Shown: positions 11,749-25,642 of the stretch, one piece after another
Numbering within the stretch: the stretch's first letter is position 1
Layout of the letters: the number at the start of each line of letters is the position of its first letter
Source of the DNA: Amoeboaphelidium protococcarum
Lineage: Eukaryota > Aphelidiomycota > Aphelidea
DNA: 64,000 nt
Assembly (NCBI GenBank): GCA_023515745.1
Contig: JALECJ010000005.1
Location: 558,001-622,000 of the forward strand
Direction of reading: 5' to 3'
Made by a program: the position numbers and the translations under genes
The notes under the pieces: generated by a model
What the model saw: the letters and a program-made list of their open reading frames with translations, nothing else
Told to the model about the DNA's origin: nothing
Databases searched by the model: none

Positions 11749-13254
11749 TCATCCAAACACGTCAGATCGCAAGTCTTACAATATCTGTAAGTTATACTCC
11801 AACAGCGGTTCATGAGTCCATTTCTTATCTGACACGTCATTGTACAAGGAGTTGAGATAAAACTTCTCCAAGTACCGATCAAGCACAGAATCATATATCA
11901 CCATTTCCCGATCTGTAAGCAGAAGCCACCTGCTAAAGTTAAGAAACTGTATATGCCAAGACACGTTTTCGCTATCAGATGGTGGAGTCAGCATCTTGAT
12001 TATATCACGCGATTCATCGCTGAGGAAGCAATTTGGACATTTAAAAGCATTCGAGAGTTCTTACTTCATTAACTACAGTGAGACAACTTTAAAGTTTTCA
12101 TATGGGCAGTCTGTAAGCAACAGCTTTAGAATCGCGAGAAGATGTTATTTACTCAGTTTGTTGCAGAGGATATGAAACTACTAAAAGCATCGGTGTCTCA
12201 ACTTAGGATTAGGACACTGAGACATGAAATGAATCTATCCATGCAGACAATCTAGATCAGGTATCATCTAAAGACTATAATCAGCTAATTGATTAAGTAA
12301 ATTTATGGAACAGTCCAGGATTGAATTCATGAATGTCGTCCATTGGTCAGAGGGGGTACTTTCACCAACTTATAGGCAAGATATCATGCATGGATAGTAC
12401 ACTTTAATGCATAGCGGATCATCAAATTCGAGTTTTAACCGTTTCAATACAACAAGCCTAGTGATTATAAAGCCCACAGCGCGTTGCTTGCCTTCTTAAA
12501 CGCGTTCTACTAGCTAAGACGTGTTTATATCAAGGATTGTGATAATCTAATCAATATAGTGTATTATATCCTGGAACGAATCGACATGGTCGCAATAATC
12601 AGGTAGCAAGCACTCTTCAACGAACTCTTCTATGACATTTATGAAATCCTCAATTAGAGTATGAGACTCAACAAGAGAATTCTAGGCAGCAATAGTGAAT
12701 ATTCTATGTAACATCAGAAACATGTATGATTACTCGAGGCCACTCAAAGTACCAAGTAGCTCTGATAGTTCCACCAATGATCTCGCTTGAGGCTTCCCTG
12801 ACAATTACTCGACACATTGAACAGCCAAAGTTAAAATCTATTTAGAAAGCGCATCATTTATAAATTACTTATTATTAGTATAGCAATGTAAAGCTTCCAT
12901 ACACGCAATCAGAAACTCTTTCTTATTTGCGTGATCGTAGCATAATTGTATGATATCGCATAATAAATCAACATCATCAGCAGACTCTATAACTTACTAA
13001 TGAGTACTACAAACTAGCCTAAATATTTCCCATCCAGAGAATCTCAATAGTTCTTTAGTGTGCTAGTTCTTCAATTACAAGACATCACGCTTTATCATTT
13101 TGTACAGTTAAACCAACACATCTGATTATAGTTCACCATGATGTTGAGCAATGAGATCCTAAAACTGGTCTGCTAATTCCGTTTTAAATTACACTCTGAT
13201 ATTTTGATACAACTACAAAAGTTGATCGCCATAATTGCTCTATTAAAAAGTCAT
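11749..13254 (-). CDS. glomulin/ALF4/Ybp1-family protein
   Basis: An all-helical protein of 501 residues in one frame, ATG 13254 to TGA 11749. The best family signal is the C-terminal repeat ending LLLTDCPYENFKVVSL followed by MKQEL and a Cys-Pro-Asn-Cys segment, which matches the recurring dcP-x-N-x-R-x-x-a-l-x-LLKDEL signature of the YAP-binding/ALF4/glomulin family. In animals and plants members bind RBX1 and inhibit cullin-RING ligases; in yeast Ybp1/Ybp2 act in oxidative stress and at the kinetochore. Which role applies cannot be decided. Gln is written TAA/TAG more than 20 times. Its start lies only 38 bp from the divergent CHMP7 start. Confidence 0.65.
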
Positions 13255-13292
13255 GGCATAAAGATCTAGGACTTTACCGTGTTTACAGTACA
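13255..13292. promoter_or_regulatory. 38-bp divergent promoter interval
   Basis: The start codons of the glomulin-like gene (minus) and CHMP7 (plus) are separated by only 38 bp. Both genes must share control elements here or use elements inside each other's 5' coding sequence. No known motif is identified. Confidence 0.5.
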
Positions 13293-14861
13293 ATGGATTC
13301 CTTTAAGGGGACGAGTCAGCGCGAATCTCATTTCTCTTCCTCTCATCAATTCCACTGTAAAGAAGAAATGACAGTTGAAATTGACGAGACATTATCCATA
13401 CTAGGAGCAGGAGAAGATATGTGGTATGATGGCTTGGATCAAACAGCAGTGAGAGTTAATATGAATAAATTACCTCCATCCAGGGATCACAATCGGCGCG
13501 CATATGATGAACGAGTGAATTTCTGGTACAAGGTGATAAAATAATACCAGTAAGAGTAGTTGACGAAGGAGTAGTGTTCAGCTAAGTCGCTTCTAACATT
13601 ACCGCATACATCTGATTTATAGCGGATATTCATGTACAAAGATAGTATAGTATAACACTCGATGAATGATATAATCCAAGAGCTATAGAAATAGCGAAAG
13701 TTGGTATCAAACGATTCAGTATTAGATCCTCAATTGGCTCAATTGCTGCATTTAGACTCCAATTAATTATATTCTTCCTCTTCTGGTTGGCTCTCGTGGT
13801 CCTTCTCTATGGCGTCTCATTTACTCAGCGTGGCTTTCAGTTCTCTTACTGGCAGCATCCAGTCTTATCCCTCAAATGCTGGTAATGAACACCCACATTC
13901 CGGTCTCTTAATTAAAGAAGTATTCGATAATGCTCAGAGTCGTATAATGTCTTCACTCGCTCAGTTTCAATCAAGTAATGTTGACTCTGTATTGTCTTTA
14001 TAAGAATTTCAGTCTGTCATTTAGTCAGCATATCCATCTTTAAATAGTCTTGAAGATACTCTACTATTGCTGAGTGGACTTAAGCGGAGTAAAATTGTAA
14101 ATTTCGAGGTTCTACACGCGTAAAATGTCCTCATCAAAGTTCTACCTTCTGCCTTGTAAAAGTCAGCGTCAATCCATATCACTGATGCAGATAAGGGAAT
14201 ATATGTGGTCAAGTAAGCTGTTCACTTGGTGGAATAGTAGAATGAAAATGTATAGTCAAAAATTCAGATTTATGAAAGTTAGATTAAATCCTCCCTTTAA
14301 CGCGGTAATCGATAAATGGCTATCCTGTTACTGAAGCAAAAGAAAGTGCTGGAATAGACTGCCGTCAAGTAGACAGAGAAGCTCCACAATCTCTAAATTG
14401 TATTGATGAATATTCAGACGGCGGCTAATGATGTGGCAATCGTGAACGCGTTAAAGAGTGGCAATGATGCTTTAAAGTCCATCATGAGGTAGAGTGATTT
14501 GAACATTGACAGTGTGGACCGTGTTATGGATGAGATTAATGAACTCAGCCAAGATTTGAATGATATCGACGCTGCCATCTCTCAACAACCATCCGGTGTA
14601 ATGCAAGACTTGGACGATGATGAGTTAATGGCAGAGTTGGACCAGCTGTTACTTGAAGAAGAATAAGAAAAAGATTAGCGCTTGGATGAAGATCGTGATT
14701 AGCAAAAGATTGCCCGAGATAAAGCTCAAGAGGAGCAACGCGTGTAACAATAGTTGTAACAGATTTCCGGTGCTTAATCTGTCCCGCAAGGTGTTGGTAT
14801 TAAAAGCGATTCAAACTCGGTGGCGATTGAGAGTCATGCTTCTAGGATGCTTAGTGAATGA
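13293..14861 (+). CDS. CHMP7: ESCRT-III related protein CHMP7
   Basis: A single exon of 522 residues ending at TGA 14859-14861. The N-terminal ~230 residues form the CHMP7-specific tandem winged-helix region. From about residue 285 the Snf7 domain follows: a basic helix with QRGNRQMAILLLKQKKVLEQ, a coiled middle helix, then acidic helices ending in DDDELMAELDQLLLEEE, which fits the MIM-type C-terminus. CHMP7 bridges the inner nuclear membrane (LEM2) to ESCRT-III and drives nuclear-envelope sealing. The Snf7 core is full length. The protein extends ~60 residues past the acidic helix as a Gln-rich tail. Many Gln are TAG/TAA. Confidence 0.85.
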
Positions 14862-15565
14862 TTTTCATTATGATGAATTCCACTTGTTAATTTTATCCCA
14901 TGTTTCATTTTACCCCATGTTTCATTTTATATAGACGTTACATGTGTGAGCTCTAGTATTGTTGAGAACGAGAAACAGTGTTAGTCGATGAAAGGCGTTT
15001 AACTCTTATCCGATCCTGAGATATGGTCTTGAGGCGGTAAATTATTAATTAATGAAGTTGAAAAAATACATGGAAATGTTAAGTGTAAAATTCTACATTT
15101 ATTAATACTATTTTTCTGGTCAAATGTTGTATCTATGCATAAAAAACGTGATATAAGGTACAAGATTGAGCCAAAGTGTCAATTACCGAAAATATCCGCG
15201 GATACCGATTGCCAATTGACACTTGGCCTAGCTGAAATTTTTTAGCACAACGCAATGACCTCTTTATGACAATATCTGGTATAGCTTTGATATTTAGTAT
15301 GAGTTTATTTATTTTATTGATTAAAGAAGTTTCACGAAATACAAATACTGAAAGTAATTCTTTATAATACAATCCTGAAGCCTGTTCAGGTGTTGCCCTT
15401 ACTTCTGTTACCAAGACGGTGACGCGTTACGCTGATAGTTAGACGAGACGCGGTTTCCTTCAGCCAGTTCTCAACGGAGGATTCCAGTCAAACCGAGTTG
15501 CTTGTTTCCAGCTTCTGATTGTAATCTGCGGAAAAGCCGATAAAACACAAAGTCATTCAAATAAT
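14862..15565. other. intergenic region with a short tandem repeat
   Basis: At about 14896-14930 a 17-nt unit (CCCATGTTTCATTTTA) is repeated twice. A minus-strand frame around 15133-15414 is open for ~94 codons but resembles no family and has no support from context. The last ~150 nt should hold the promoter of the acetyltransferase. Confidence 0.4.
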
Positions 15566-16951
<1,386 letters not shown>

Positions 16952-17075
16952 TAATATCATTGTTATCTATCTGCTATTGTTGTTATTAAACTCGAATTGT
17001 TTAGGCTAAAATTAAACATACATTCTCTCTTCGACATCAATATTAAAGTCATCATGTGCGCACCAACTATAACAA

Positions 17076-18866
17076 TCACTTCTTCTTGCCCTTCTTCGAC
17101 TTCTCTGCCTGATTCCTCTTCAGCCATTGATCTTTCAAAAACGCCCTCAATACCACTGGGCCTCCGGAGAGAACGTTATTTGGGAATCCCATCAATGGAT
17201 TGTTGGTCAAGTCAAAAGTCACTAGATTCACCATGGTATACAGTTCCAGGGGAATAGACTGCAAATTATTGTGAGACAAGTCCAACCTGGTCATTGTCTA
17301 TACAGAGCACAATTCAGGAGGCAATTGAGTGATGGCATTAGATCTAGCCTCCAGACTTTGCAACTTTGTCAGGTTACTACACGAATGGGATAAAGGTTAT
17401 ATAATGTTTATAAAATGATATAAAGGAGTAATTTTACCAAATAGTTGCTGGGATACTCTCGAGTTTGTTGTTGTTCATGAACAATTTCTCAACTCCAACT
17501 AGATATCCAATCTCATCAGTAATGTTGTAGATTAAATTGGAACTTATGTCCAGCTCGGCGATATTCTACAAATCCAACAAAGCCTCTGGAATCTGCTCCA
17601 ATCTATTACTTCTACACACAGTAAGCTTGATAGTATACATAAGTAAGAATTTTGATAATATATCAGAATAAAGTGACTCTTACCCAAGATAAAGTCTCTG
17701 TAGAGATCGCAAATTTTTAAAACTTTGAGGGAAGGAGGATACATTCAACTAATTCTTTCGCAAATCCAAGTGCACTAGGTTGGATAAATATCCAATCTCT
17801 TCTGGAATCTAGGAAATGGAGCAATTCTACCAATCCAATCTTTTCAACTGTGTCAAATTACCAATAGATTCTACACTTGATATAATACGATAATATAGCC
17901 AGTATAATGAAGTTGTATCAAGATAAACTTACATGGAATAGCATCAATCTGAGGATTATCACGGACGGAAAAGTCCAACATCATTGTCCAATTTCTCACC
18001 AAGTTCACAGGCAAAAAGTCAACCTTGATATCTTGCATGACCATTCTTTTCAAATTAATACAATTGGCCAGAGAAGGCGGCAGTTGAGACAGTTGCTTAT
18101 TATGAGAAATATCAAAGTCCTCGATACGAGTCAGGAGACCAATCTTATCAGGGAGTTGAGAGATTGCATTAGATTAGATCCACAATCTGGTCAATCTCTC
18201 CAATAGACATATTTCATCCGGTAATCTTGGTAGAAGATTATCACTCAAATCCAACTCTCTGATGTACTTTAGCTTTGTAATCTCCTGGCCAATATGCTTG
18301 ATCTTATTGCTCTGAATATTGAGTATTTCTAGTCCGATAAGACTGAGCACACAGTCAGGAATCAACTTGAAGTCGTTATGATGAAGATCCAGCTATCTCA
18401 GACTTGTCAACTGGGCCACTTCCATCGGCAACTCTTCCAACTGATTTCCACTCAAATCCAAACGCAAAATATTGGTCAATTAAGAAATCATTGGAGTCAT
18501 TGGAGAGTAAAATAGGCGATTATTAGACAACAAAATGTGAGTGAGCTAGTTCATCTTACACAGATCCGGTGGGAAGTGATTGAAAGCATTATTGGACAGA
18601 TCAATAGACTTTAACTGTGTTAAATATCCTACATATCAAGAAGAGAGTGGATATATTTAGCAAGATACATCAATACCAGAATGAGATATATAGAACTTAC
18701 TCAGTTCAGGAGTAATGTCAGAGATGGAGTTATTGGACAAGTCCAGACGGACACTCTTCTTACAATTCTTCAACTCTGGTGGAATAGCCTTGAGATCATG
18801 CTTGGCCAAACTGATTTCCGTAGCATTCTTCTAAGCATTAATTTCTTTAGACAGTGGATTCCCCAT
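17076..18866 (-). CDS. LRRC40-like leucine-rich repeat protein
   Basis: Five exons and four introns (17377-17437, 17612-17683, 17871-17932, 18629-18700; all GT-AG, 61-72 nt) give 507 residues, an exact codon count. The start MGNPLSKE is a good N-myristoylation signal. The body is ~18 leucine-rich repeats of the LxxLDLSxNxLxxLP type. The C-terminus, NPLMGFPNNVLSGG followed by a helical FLKDQW segment and a Lys-rich tail, resembles the cap of LRRC40 and other Ras-group LRR proteins. Probably a scaffold on the cytosolic face of a membrane. It is the most intron-rich gene in the window. Confidence 0.8.
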
Positions 18867-19631
18867 TATAAAGTTTCTACTTGATTGACTTTTGATTGGA
18901 TTCAGAAAGGAAAAGATGATGAAACAACTTAAATTTGTTCACAGAAAGTTTGAGAAACAGTTCGCTGAAACGGAACGTCTTTATTCCTCATCATTGTACA
19001 CAAAGAATGACGAAAGCTTAACTATAGCTACTATAAGCGCGATCTCTTCAAGAGCAAATAAATGCGCTTCAGATTTGTAACCTTGATTACAGCAGGTACT
19101 GTAAATCCTTGGACTACATAAAGAAAAGTGCATTACTCTATAGTAGTATATGAGCAAAATCTTCAACATCCCACCAGCAAAACTCAAAGAAAGTGACTTT
19201 ATGATAAATTAATAACTAAAACACAGCGAGTTATCTCAATATCATTAAACGCGTTTATGAGACATGCTGTAGAAATTGCTCAGACAATTAGGCGTGAAAC
19301 TTCAGCAATCACTAAAACGCCACACTGGTCAGCTTAAGGAAAGGGAGATAGAGAGCACAAAGAGCAACGAGAGAGAGAGAGAGAACGAAACATTCGAAAT
19401 GACACGCGCCTCGGTTACGGTTTGCCCATTTTGTTGTTAAAATCTCTTTCTCGTCGCCTCGCTCAGTCCAACACGCCGCGTCATTGTGTACTTGGCACTC
19501 TCTTATTGTTGTGTTAGTTGCTATAATAATCAATCATTGTGTTGTTGTACTTAGCCTTTGCCGTTCTATTCAAATTCTTATAAACAAGTCTAGTCGTAGA
19601 TTAATAATAATCATACAGTGAGTGAGCAAAG
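18867..19631. other. intergenic region upstream of EF-2
   Basis: A short plus-strand frame (ATG 18916 to TGA 19086, 56 residues, basic) is possible but unsupported. The 250 nt before EF-2 include a GA-dinucleotide tract near 19370-19385 and several ACGCG motifs; as the leader of a very highly expressed gene it should hold a strong promoter, though none can be defined. Confidence 0.4.
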
Positions 19632-22154
19632 ATGGTTACGTTTACAGTTGACTAGATTAGAGGTCTTATGGACGTTCGTTTTAATATCAGAAATATCAGT
19701 GTTATTGCCCACGTCGATCACGGAAAGTCTACTCTGACTGATTCGCTGGTTAGTAAAGCGGGTATTATTGCCCAGGCGAATGCTGGTAATGCGAGATTTA
19801 CTGATACGCGTGCTGATGAGCAGGAGCGTGGTATTACTATCAAGTCCACTGCTATTTCCATGTATTTTGAGATGGATGAAGAGGATGTGAAGGAGATTCA
19901 GTAGAAGACTGAAGGTAATGGTTTCCTGATCAACTTGATTGACTCTCCCGGCCACGTTGACTTCTCCAGTGAAGTTACTGCTGCTCTGCGTGTCACCGAT
20001 GGTGCCCTGGTCGTTGTCGACTGTGTTGAAGGTGTCTGTGTGCAGACCGAGACTGTGCTGCGTCAAGCACTGACTGAAAAGATCAAGCCTGTGGTGATCA
20101 TCAACAAGGTTGATCGTGCTCTGCTGGAACTGCAGTCCACCAAGGAAGATCTGTATCAGTCTTTCTGTCGTACTATTGAGAGTGTTAACGTGATCATCTC
20201 CACCTATAACGACAAGGCTCTGGGTGATTTGATGGTTGCCGCTGAGAAGGGTACCGTTGCTTTCGGTTCTGGCTTGCACGGTTGGGCTTTCACTCTGCGT
20301 CAGTTTGCCGTCCGCTACTCCAAGAAGTTTGGTGTTGATCGTCAGAAGATGATGGGCCGTCTGTGGGGTGATGTTTTCTTCACGGGTAAGAAGTGGATGA
20401 AGAAGGCTACCGATGACGATGGAAAGACTTATGACCGTGCCTTCTGTCAGTTCGTTCTGGACCCCATTTACAAGCTGTTTGATGCTATCATGAACTTTAA
20501 GAAGGACGTGACTGCTGAGATGTTGACCAAGTTGGAGATCACTCTCAAGGGTGAGGAGAAGGATTTGGAGGGTAAGCCTCTGTTGAAGACTGTGATGAAG
20601 AAGTTCTTGCCAGCTGGTGAGGCACTGTTGGAGATGATTGTCATTCACTTGCCATCTCCTGTCACTGCTCAGAAGTACCGTGCTGATGCTCTGTACGAAG
20701 GTCCACTGGATGACGAGTGTGCTGAGGGTATCCGTGCTTGTGATCCAAAGGGTCCACTTATGTTGTACGTCAGTAAGATGGTGCCAACTTCTGATAAGGG
20801 TCGTTTCTATGCTTTCGGTCGTGTCTTCTCCGGTACTGTCAAGGCTGGTTTGAAGGTTCGTATTCAGGGTCCAAACTACACTCCTGGTAAGAAGGAAGAT
20901 CTGTTTGTGAAGTCTATCCAGCGTACCGTGCTGATGATGGGTCGTTACGTTGAGCCTATTGAGGATTGCCCTGCTGGTAACATTGTTGGTTTGGTTGGTG
21001 TTGATCAGTTCTTGTTGAAGTCTGGTACTATTACCACTTCGGAGACTGCTCACAACTTGAAGGTTATGAAGTTTTCCGTGTCTCCTGTCGTGCGTGTCGC
21101 TGTTGAGGTGAAGAATGCTAACGATCTGCCAAAGCTGGTTGAAGGTTTGAAGCGTCTGAGTAAGTCTGATCCGTGCGTGTAGACCATGACTGCAGAGTCG
21201 GGTGAGCACATTGTTGCCGGTGCTGGTGAGTTGCATCTGGAAATTTGTTTGAAGGATCTGGAAGAGGATCACGCTGGTGTTCCTCTGCGTATCAGTGAGC
21301 CTGTTGTGAGTTACCGTGAGACTGTCACTGCCGAGTCTAGCATTGTCTGTCTGAGTAAGTCTCCAAACAAGCACAATCGTATCTACATGAAGGCACAACC
21401 TCTGGATGAGCAATTGAGCGTTGACATTGAGTCTGGTAAGGTTCATCCTCGTGATGATTTCAAGATTCGTGGCCGTATGCTGGCTGACGATTATGGATGG
21501 GATGTGACTGAGGCGCGTAAGATTTGGTGTTTCGGTCCTGAGACTAGTGGTGCCAATCTGTTGGTGGATACCACTAAGGCTGTGCAGTATCTGAATGAAA
21601 TCAAGGATAGTTGTGTTGCTGCTTTCCAGTGGGCTACTAAGGAAGGTCCAATGGCTGAGGAGAACATGCGTGGATGTAGATTCAATGTCCTGGATGTCAC
21701 CTTGCACACTGATGCTATTCACAGAGGTGGTGGTTAGATCATTCCAACCTGTCGTCGTGTGTTGTACGCATCTCTTCTGACTGCTGAGCCATCGCTGCAA
21801 GAGCCAGTCTATCTCTGTGAGATTCAGTGTCCTGAGAATGCTATTGGTGGTATCTACAGTTGTCTGAACAGACGTCGTGGTCAGGTGATTGCCGAGGAGC
21901 AGAGACCAGGTACTCCTATGTACAACGTCAAGGCTTACTTGCCTGTGAACGAGTCTTTCGGTTTCACTGCCGACCTGCGTTCTCACACTGGTGGCCAGGC
22001 TTTCCCACAGTGTGTCTTTGATCATTGGGAGCTGATGAAGGGTAACGCTTTGGAGGAAGGAACCAAGCCTAACGAGATTGTCAAGGGTATTAGAAAGAGA
22101 AAGAACTTGTCTGAAGAGATACCACCGTTAGACAAATTTTATGACAAGCTTTGA
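19632..22154 (+). CDS. EEF2: translation elongation factor 2
   Basis: An intronless gene of 840 residues (typical length 842). It starts MVTFTVDQIRGLMD, where the Gln is TAG, and carries the G1 motif AHVDHGKST, the switch [20 protein letters not shown] (G4), and the domain IV tip [11 protein letters not shown] with the His (residue 697) that is converted to diphthamide. EF-2 moves tRNA and mRNA through the ribosome using GTP. Codon use is strongly biased (CTG, CGT, GGT, AAG), unlike most neighbours, as expected for a very highly expressed gene, and the same bias leaves an 804-codon open frame on the opposite strand that is not a gene. Four in-frame TAGs read as Gln. Confidence 0.98.
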
Positions 22155-22519
22155 GCGAAATTGAGGAATTAAATATAATTATTAGTGTCACGAACTTTGA
22201 ATGGGTTTCATTTTTGCGCTATGATAATAGTACATTTCACAGCAGCTTTTGTTTTCCGCCAATTGTTCGTGATGAAACGCGTCGCTCGCTTTGCTGAATT
22301 GGACGGAAGATTTTCGTCCTTTTCATAAGCAGGGCGCGCTTAAATATACTGTAGATTCTAAAGCGCGTCACGCGAGAAATCTTTTGCTCTTTTGAAACAT
22401 ATCAATGAAGTGAAACAAGGTAATATCAAATGTATACGCCGTGTGGCTGATGTTTATCATTTAAGGATTAAAAGTAAATGTGATCTTAATCCTTGTGAAA
22501 AAACTTTTCTAGCTTCGGT
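22155..22519. other. intergenic region between EF-2 and a zinc-finger gene
   Basis: Holds the EF-2 3' region. A GGACG...CGTCC inverted pair lies at about 22301-22319 and several GCGCGTC/ACGCG motifs follow at 22276-22372. No gene is seen. Confidence 0.4.
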
Positions 22520-23318
22520 TCAGGGGCAGACGTTCTGGATATCACTTCCACCAACATGCTCATTGCCATTTTCTCCATGCCAGAATCTAATGTGACTTGA
22601 GCAAATTTATTAGCATAAGTAACAGTTATGGCGTTCAAATCGGAACTACTCCAGGCTCTAATCAGCATGTCTTATATCTTCAATATCCCTGCGTGCCATT
22701 TTCGATCTCTTCTAATAGAAGCTTTCGCATCGTCGACATACTGGATTCTTGAAATCCTTCACAAATTTCACAAGCCTTTTCTGCTTCGTGTCCGCTTAGT
22801 GTATACCGCAGTTGGTGCAAGTTTCAGGCGCTGTGGACGGCACTAGATATTTACATCCGGGCCAATCCTTCTTGATTTTCACTTCGTAACGTCGACAGCG
22901 GTAACATTTCTAACTACAGTACTTTCCCCCAATGTCTACAAAACATATCTAATAGCCAGTAAGAATATAAGGCTGATATTTCATGTTATCTTACATTAGC
23001 AACGTTCCATCATTCTCAAGCTTCTAGAAGACCTCAACTTCCATCACTGCCAGCTAATTCACTGTGTACGCCAAGAGTCGATCGTGTGGACTTTAAAATC
23101 TTTTCCAATTAGTATCACAAACGTGATGAGATAATACTACGCATAGCATCACATCATTCAGGTTTGTACAGTAAGTAGTCTCACTTCATCTTGGCCCCAA
23201 AAGCTTCGCGCAATGTATGCTATTTCTTCTTGATCAAATCAATTGTAGAACTTGGAATTGGTCACAAGTTCATCCAGTCGTAAACTGGCACGGCTTGGAG
23301 ATTATTGCCAAAGTAACT
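22520..23318 (-). CDS. putative zinc-finger protein, GATA-like; structure uncertain
   Basis: The minus-strand frame ending at TGA 22520 has a string of Cys pairs: KYCSQKCYRC, then ETCTNCG and PVCRRCE 19 residues apart, and CYLCQQIC. The CTNCG-x-CRRCE pair followed by a basic tract (FYQKRSKMARR) resembles a GATA-type finger. An 85-nt GT-AG intron with a yeast-like TACTAAT branch site (about 23206-23122) joins it in frame to an upstream exon containing HTLREAFGAKMK. Further upstream, coding-like sequence is interrupted by in-frame TGA. The gene could be a real multi-exon transcription factor or a partly decayed one. Confidence 0.35.
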
Positions 23319-23667
23319 GAGGGGCCAGGACGATAACCTTCAGCTGGGCAGAAAAGCACCTGCCCCATAGCATAAGAGACATACAGTGTAACTCATTGCT
23401 ACGAATGTGCGCCTATTAATTATAGCTGGTGCTGATTCTTTAATGCCAGTCTCTTGAATTTCGAACACACTTGTGAATGCTCAAGTTGTACCGAACAGAA
23501 TCAATATGCTAAATTCAACAGATTTTTCATAATTATTACAGACATGTTAATTAGCCAAAGACATCATAGGGGCACCTTGTGATATCTTTCCTTTGAGATC
23601 GTAATAGAAAAGTAAAAGCAGAATTATTATCCGGTCACTGTCTTCCCTTTAATCCTCTTTTAAGTAT
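23319..23667. other. intergenic or upstream-exon region
   Basis: Possible upstream exons of the zinc-finger gene on the minus strand cannot be resolved here. The right end must carry the promoter of the plus-strand methyltransferase. Nothing firm is seen. Confidence 0.35.
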
Positions 23668-24852
23668 ATGGACTGTATTCAGTAGAAAATGTAACTACTT
23701 TTTAAAGTTCCAGTTGGATTTGAAGACGTATCTTCCGAAGAGTTGAGCGTGTTGACGCGTCTGTATGGGTGTTCATTATCATTAATTGGACATGGTTTGA
23801 TATTGACTAGTGAAATATCGTGTGATATTAATTATTAGAAACTAATAAAAGTCATTGACACACTGCATAGTGTGGAGTCGGTGTATCTATTCATCTACCA
23901 GGATGTGATTAGCGATGCGCGTCATGCAGAAACTATTGTCCTATCGTAGTGTGTTTAGCGGTACAGTGATATATTAAAAGCATTGAATACCTGGAGAAGT
24001 ATAGCCAATATAACTGAATTAGATAGACGAGTTTTAAAGTTTCGCGCCAGTTGCACTAAATTAATCTAGTCAAAGGGCGGCATTAAGTTGAAATTGCCCG
24101 GTAGTGATGTATTGGGTTCTATGGTGGGATGCGGCGTTCTATTGCGTTTCCCTCAAATGAATGTTAATCTCACAGACTTTGATCTCAACTTCTAGCTCTT
24201 TATAGATAATGATGCATCGAACGCGTAAAAGGCTTAGGCTATCGTTGGACTGGAACTACCTCCAATCTTTAATTTATTCAAGCACGATCGTTATCGCGTA
24301 TCGTTTGGTAGGACAGCGATGAAGCCGTAGATTGCTCACTGTCTGGCGCGAATTGCTGACATTCAGCCTGGTGAGATTGTGTTGGATTGTTTTGCTGGTG
24401 TATGCACTATTCCAATTGAAGCATGTATGCTGTAACGTCGCGCTTTATGTCTAGCCTCAGAGTTGTATGAGAGAACGCTGTACAATGAAGGCCACTCCAA
24501 CATGAATCAGCAGTTTCTCAGTAGGCGCTTGCTTGGTGCATTTTGTGCTGATGCTTGCCTTCTGCCAATTCGAGATCATTCGTTGGATGTGATTATCAGT
24601 GATTTGCCATGGGGAGTTCGCGAGGGATCTCACAAGTAGGTTGCCAAGACTTATCCGAAATTCTTACGCAACGTTGAACAAAAACTGTCCTTGAGATAGA
24701 GCTCACGTGTGTTCTTATTGACTTTGGAAAAGAAGTTGTTGCGGCGAAGTATTCCTAATCATCTGCTTTAAATCGACTGGGAACGAACAGTGATGGTGTC
24801 CGGCCTTGAAGTGACACTGTTCAAGATCATCAGAGTATCCTCATCTTACTGA
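23668..24852 (+). CDS. THUMP-type RNA N2-guanine methyltransferase
   Basis: A single exon of 394 residues. The N-terminal half (VPVGFEDVSSEEL and following) fits a ferredoxin-like plus THUMP RNA-binding domain. The C-terminal half is a Rossmann methyltransferase of the UPF0020 group: SAM-binding motif I as VLDCFAGVCTIPIEA and the catalytic motif IV as SDLPWGVREG, close to the DLPWG/DMPFG signature of THUMPD2, THUMPD3 and Trm14. These enzymes make N2-methylguanosine in tRNA (THUMPD3) or U6 snRNA (THUMPD2). The DLPWG form favours THUMPD2/3, but which one cannot be fixed. The gene ends ~80 bp before a convergent gene. Confidence 0.8.
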
Positions 24853-24931
24853 TAAGTCTCAACGGAGAAAAATGCATTAGTTTAAACTTATTTTATTAAT
24901 AAACAACAACATTCTAATATATAATAGATAT

Positions 24932-25642
24932 TCACTAATAAAATTCTTCGTTGACTTCATCTTCCATAGCCGTGAGACTCTCGAATTGCACCGAGGATCG
25001 ATCATTGTAAGCCATTGCACTTGATGATGCTTAAGACATATTCTCCAATGCATTCCTCACTATGCTCTACTGCTATCTATCTCTTCCTAATACGCGATTA
25101 AGCTCTTCATTTACTAGATCATCATAATCATCGACAATAATAATAGAATCACAAGAGACATCATGTTCGCACTCAGTAGTGTCGTGACTGCAATACTTGT
25201 CCAGATACTAGCCAGCATCATCATACATCTTGGTCTAAAACTGATTCACTAACTACACTAGATGAGCACTCGGGACTGAATAAGATCTCGGCTAGTGTGG
25301 ATGACTGTTGGACGCCCTTGCAATGTTGTGCTAAGATTCTTGATCGTGGCAATCAATCTCCATCATTGAGTCAAATTACTCAGCATCGGCTGTATTCGTA
25401 TACTAGTTATCTACATCGCCAGATCCCTCTGTTATTGATGAGGAAACTCTAAGATTCTTTGGAACTTGCAACTAGTTTGATAAGTCATACGATTACTGTG
25501 ATAGAATTCTCTTTTTTTGTTTCAAGTAGCCGTAGTCTTGTTAATGCGGCTGATTATTGTCATTACTACTACTACCAATGTTCGGAGCGATTGGCGGTCT
25601 CTGCCTTCTTCGAGTATCACTCTCAACAGAGGCTCTTGCCAT
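24932..25642 (-). CDS. hypothetical Gln/Ser/Asp-rich protein
   Basis: A clean 236-residue frame from ATG 25642 to TGA 24932. It starts with a basic segment (MARASVESDTRRRQRPP), passes through Gln-, Asn- and Ser-rich low-complexity sequence and has an acidic stretch (SIIIVDDYDDLVNEELNRVL) near the C-terminus that could form a helix. About 20 Gln codons are TAA/TAG. There is no signal peptide, membrane span or recognisable domain. Codon pattern and length support a real gene; no function is proposed. Confidence 0.6.

Noticed and set aside
15133-15414. 93-residue minus frame
   Set aside because: With only TGA as stop, frames of this length occur by chance; no start context, family or neighbour supports it.
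18916-19086. 56-residue basic frame
   Set aside because: Too short and without homology or expression signal; left in the intergenic note.
19611-22025. 804-residue open frame opposite EF-2
   Set aside because: It is the reverse strand of a highly biased gene whose codons rarely give stops in antisense; the translation is low in structure and matches nothing.
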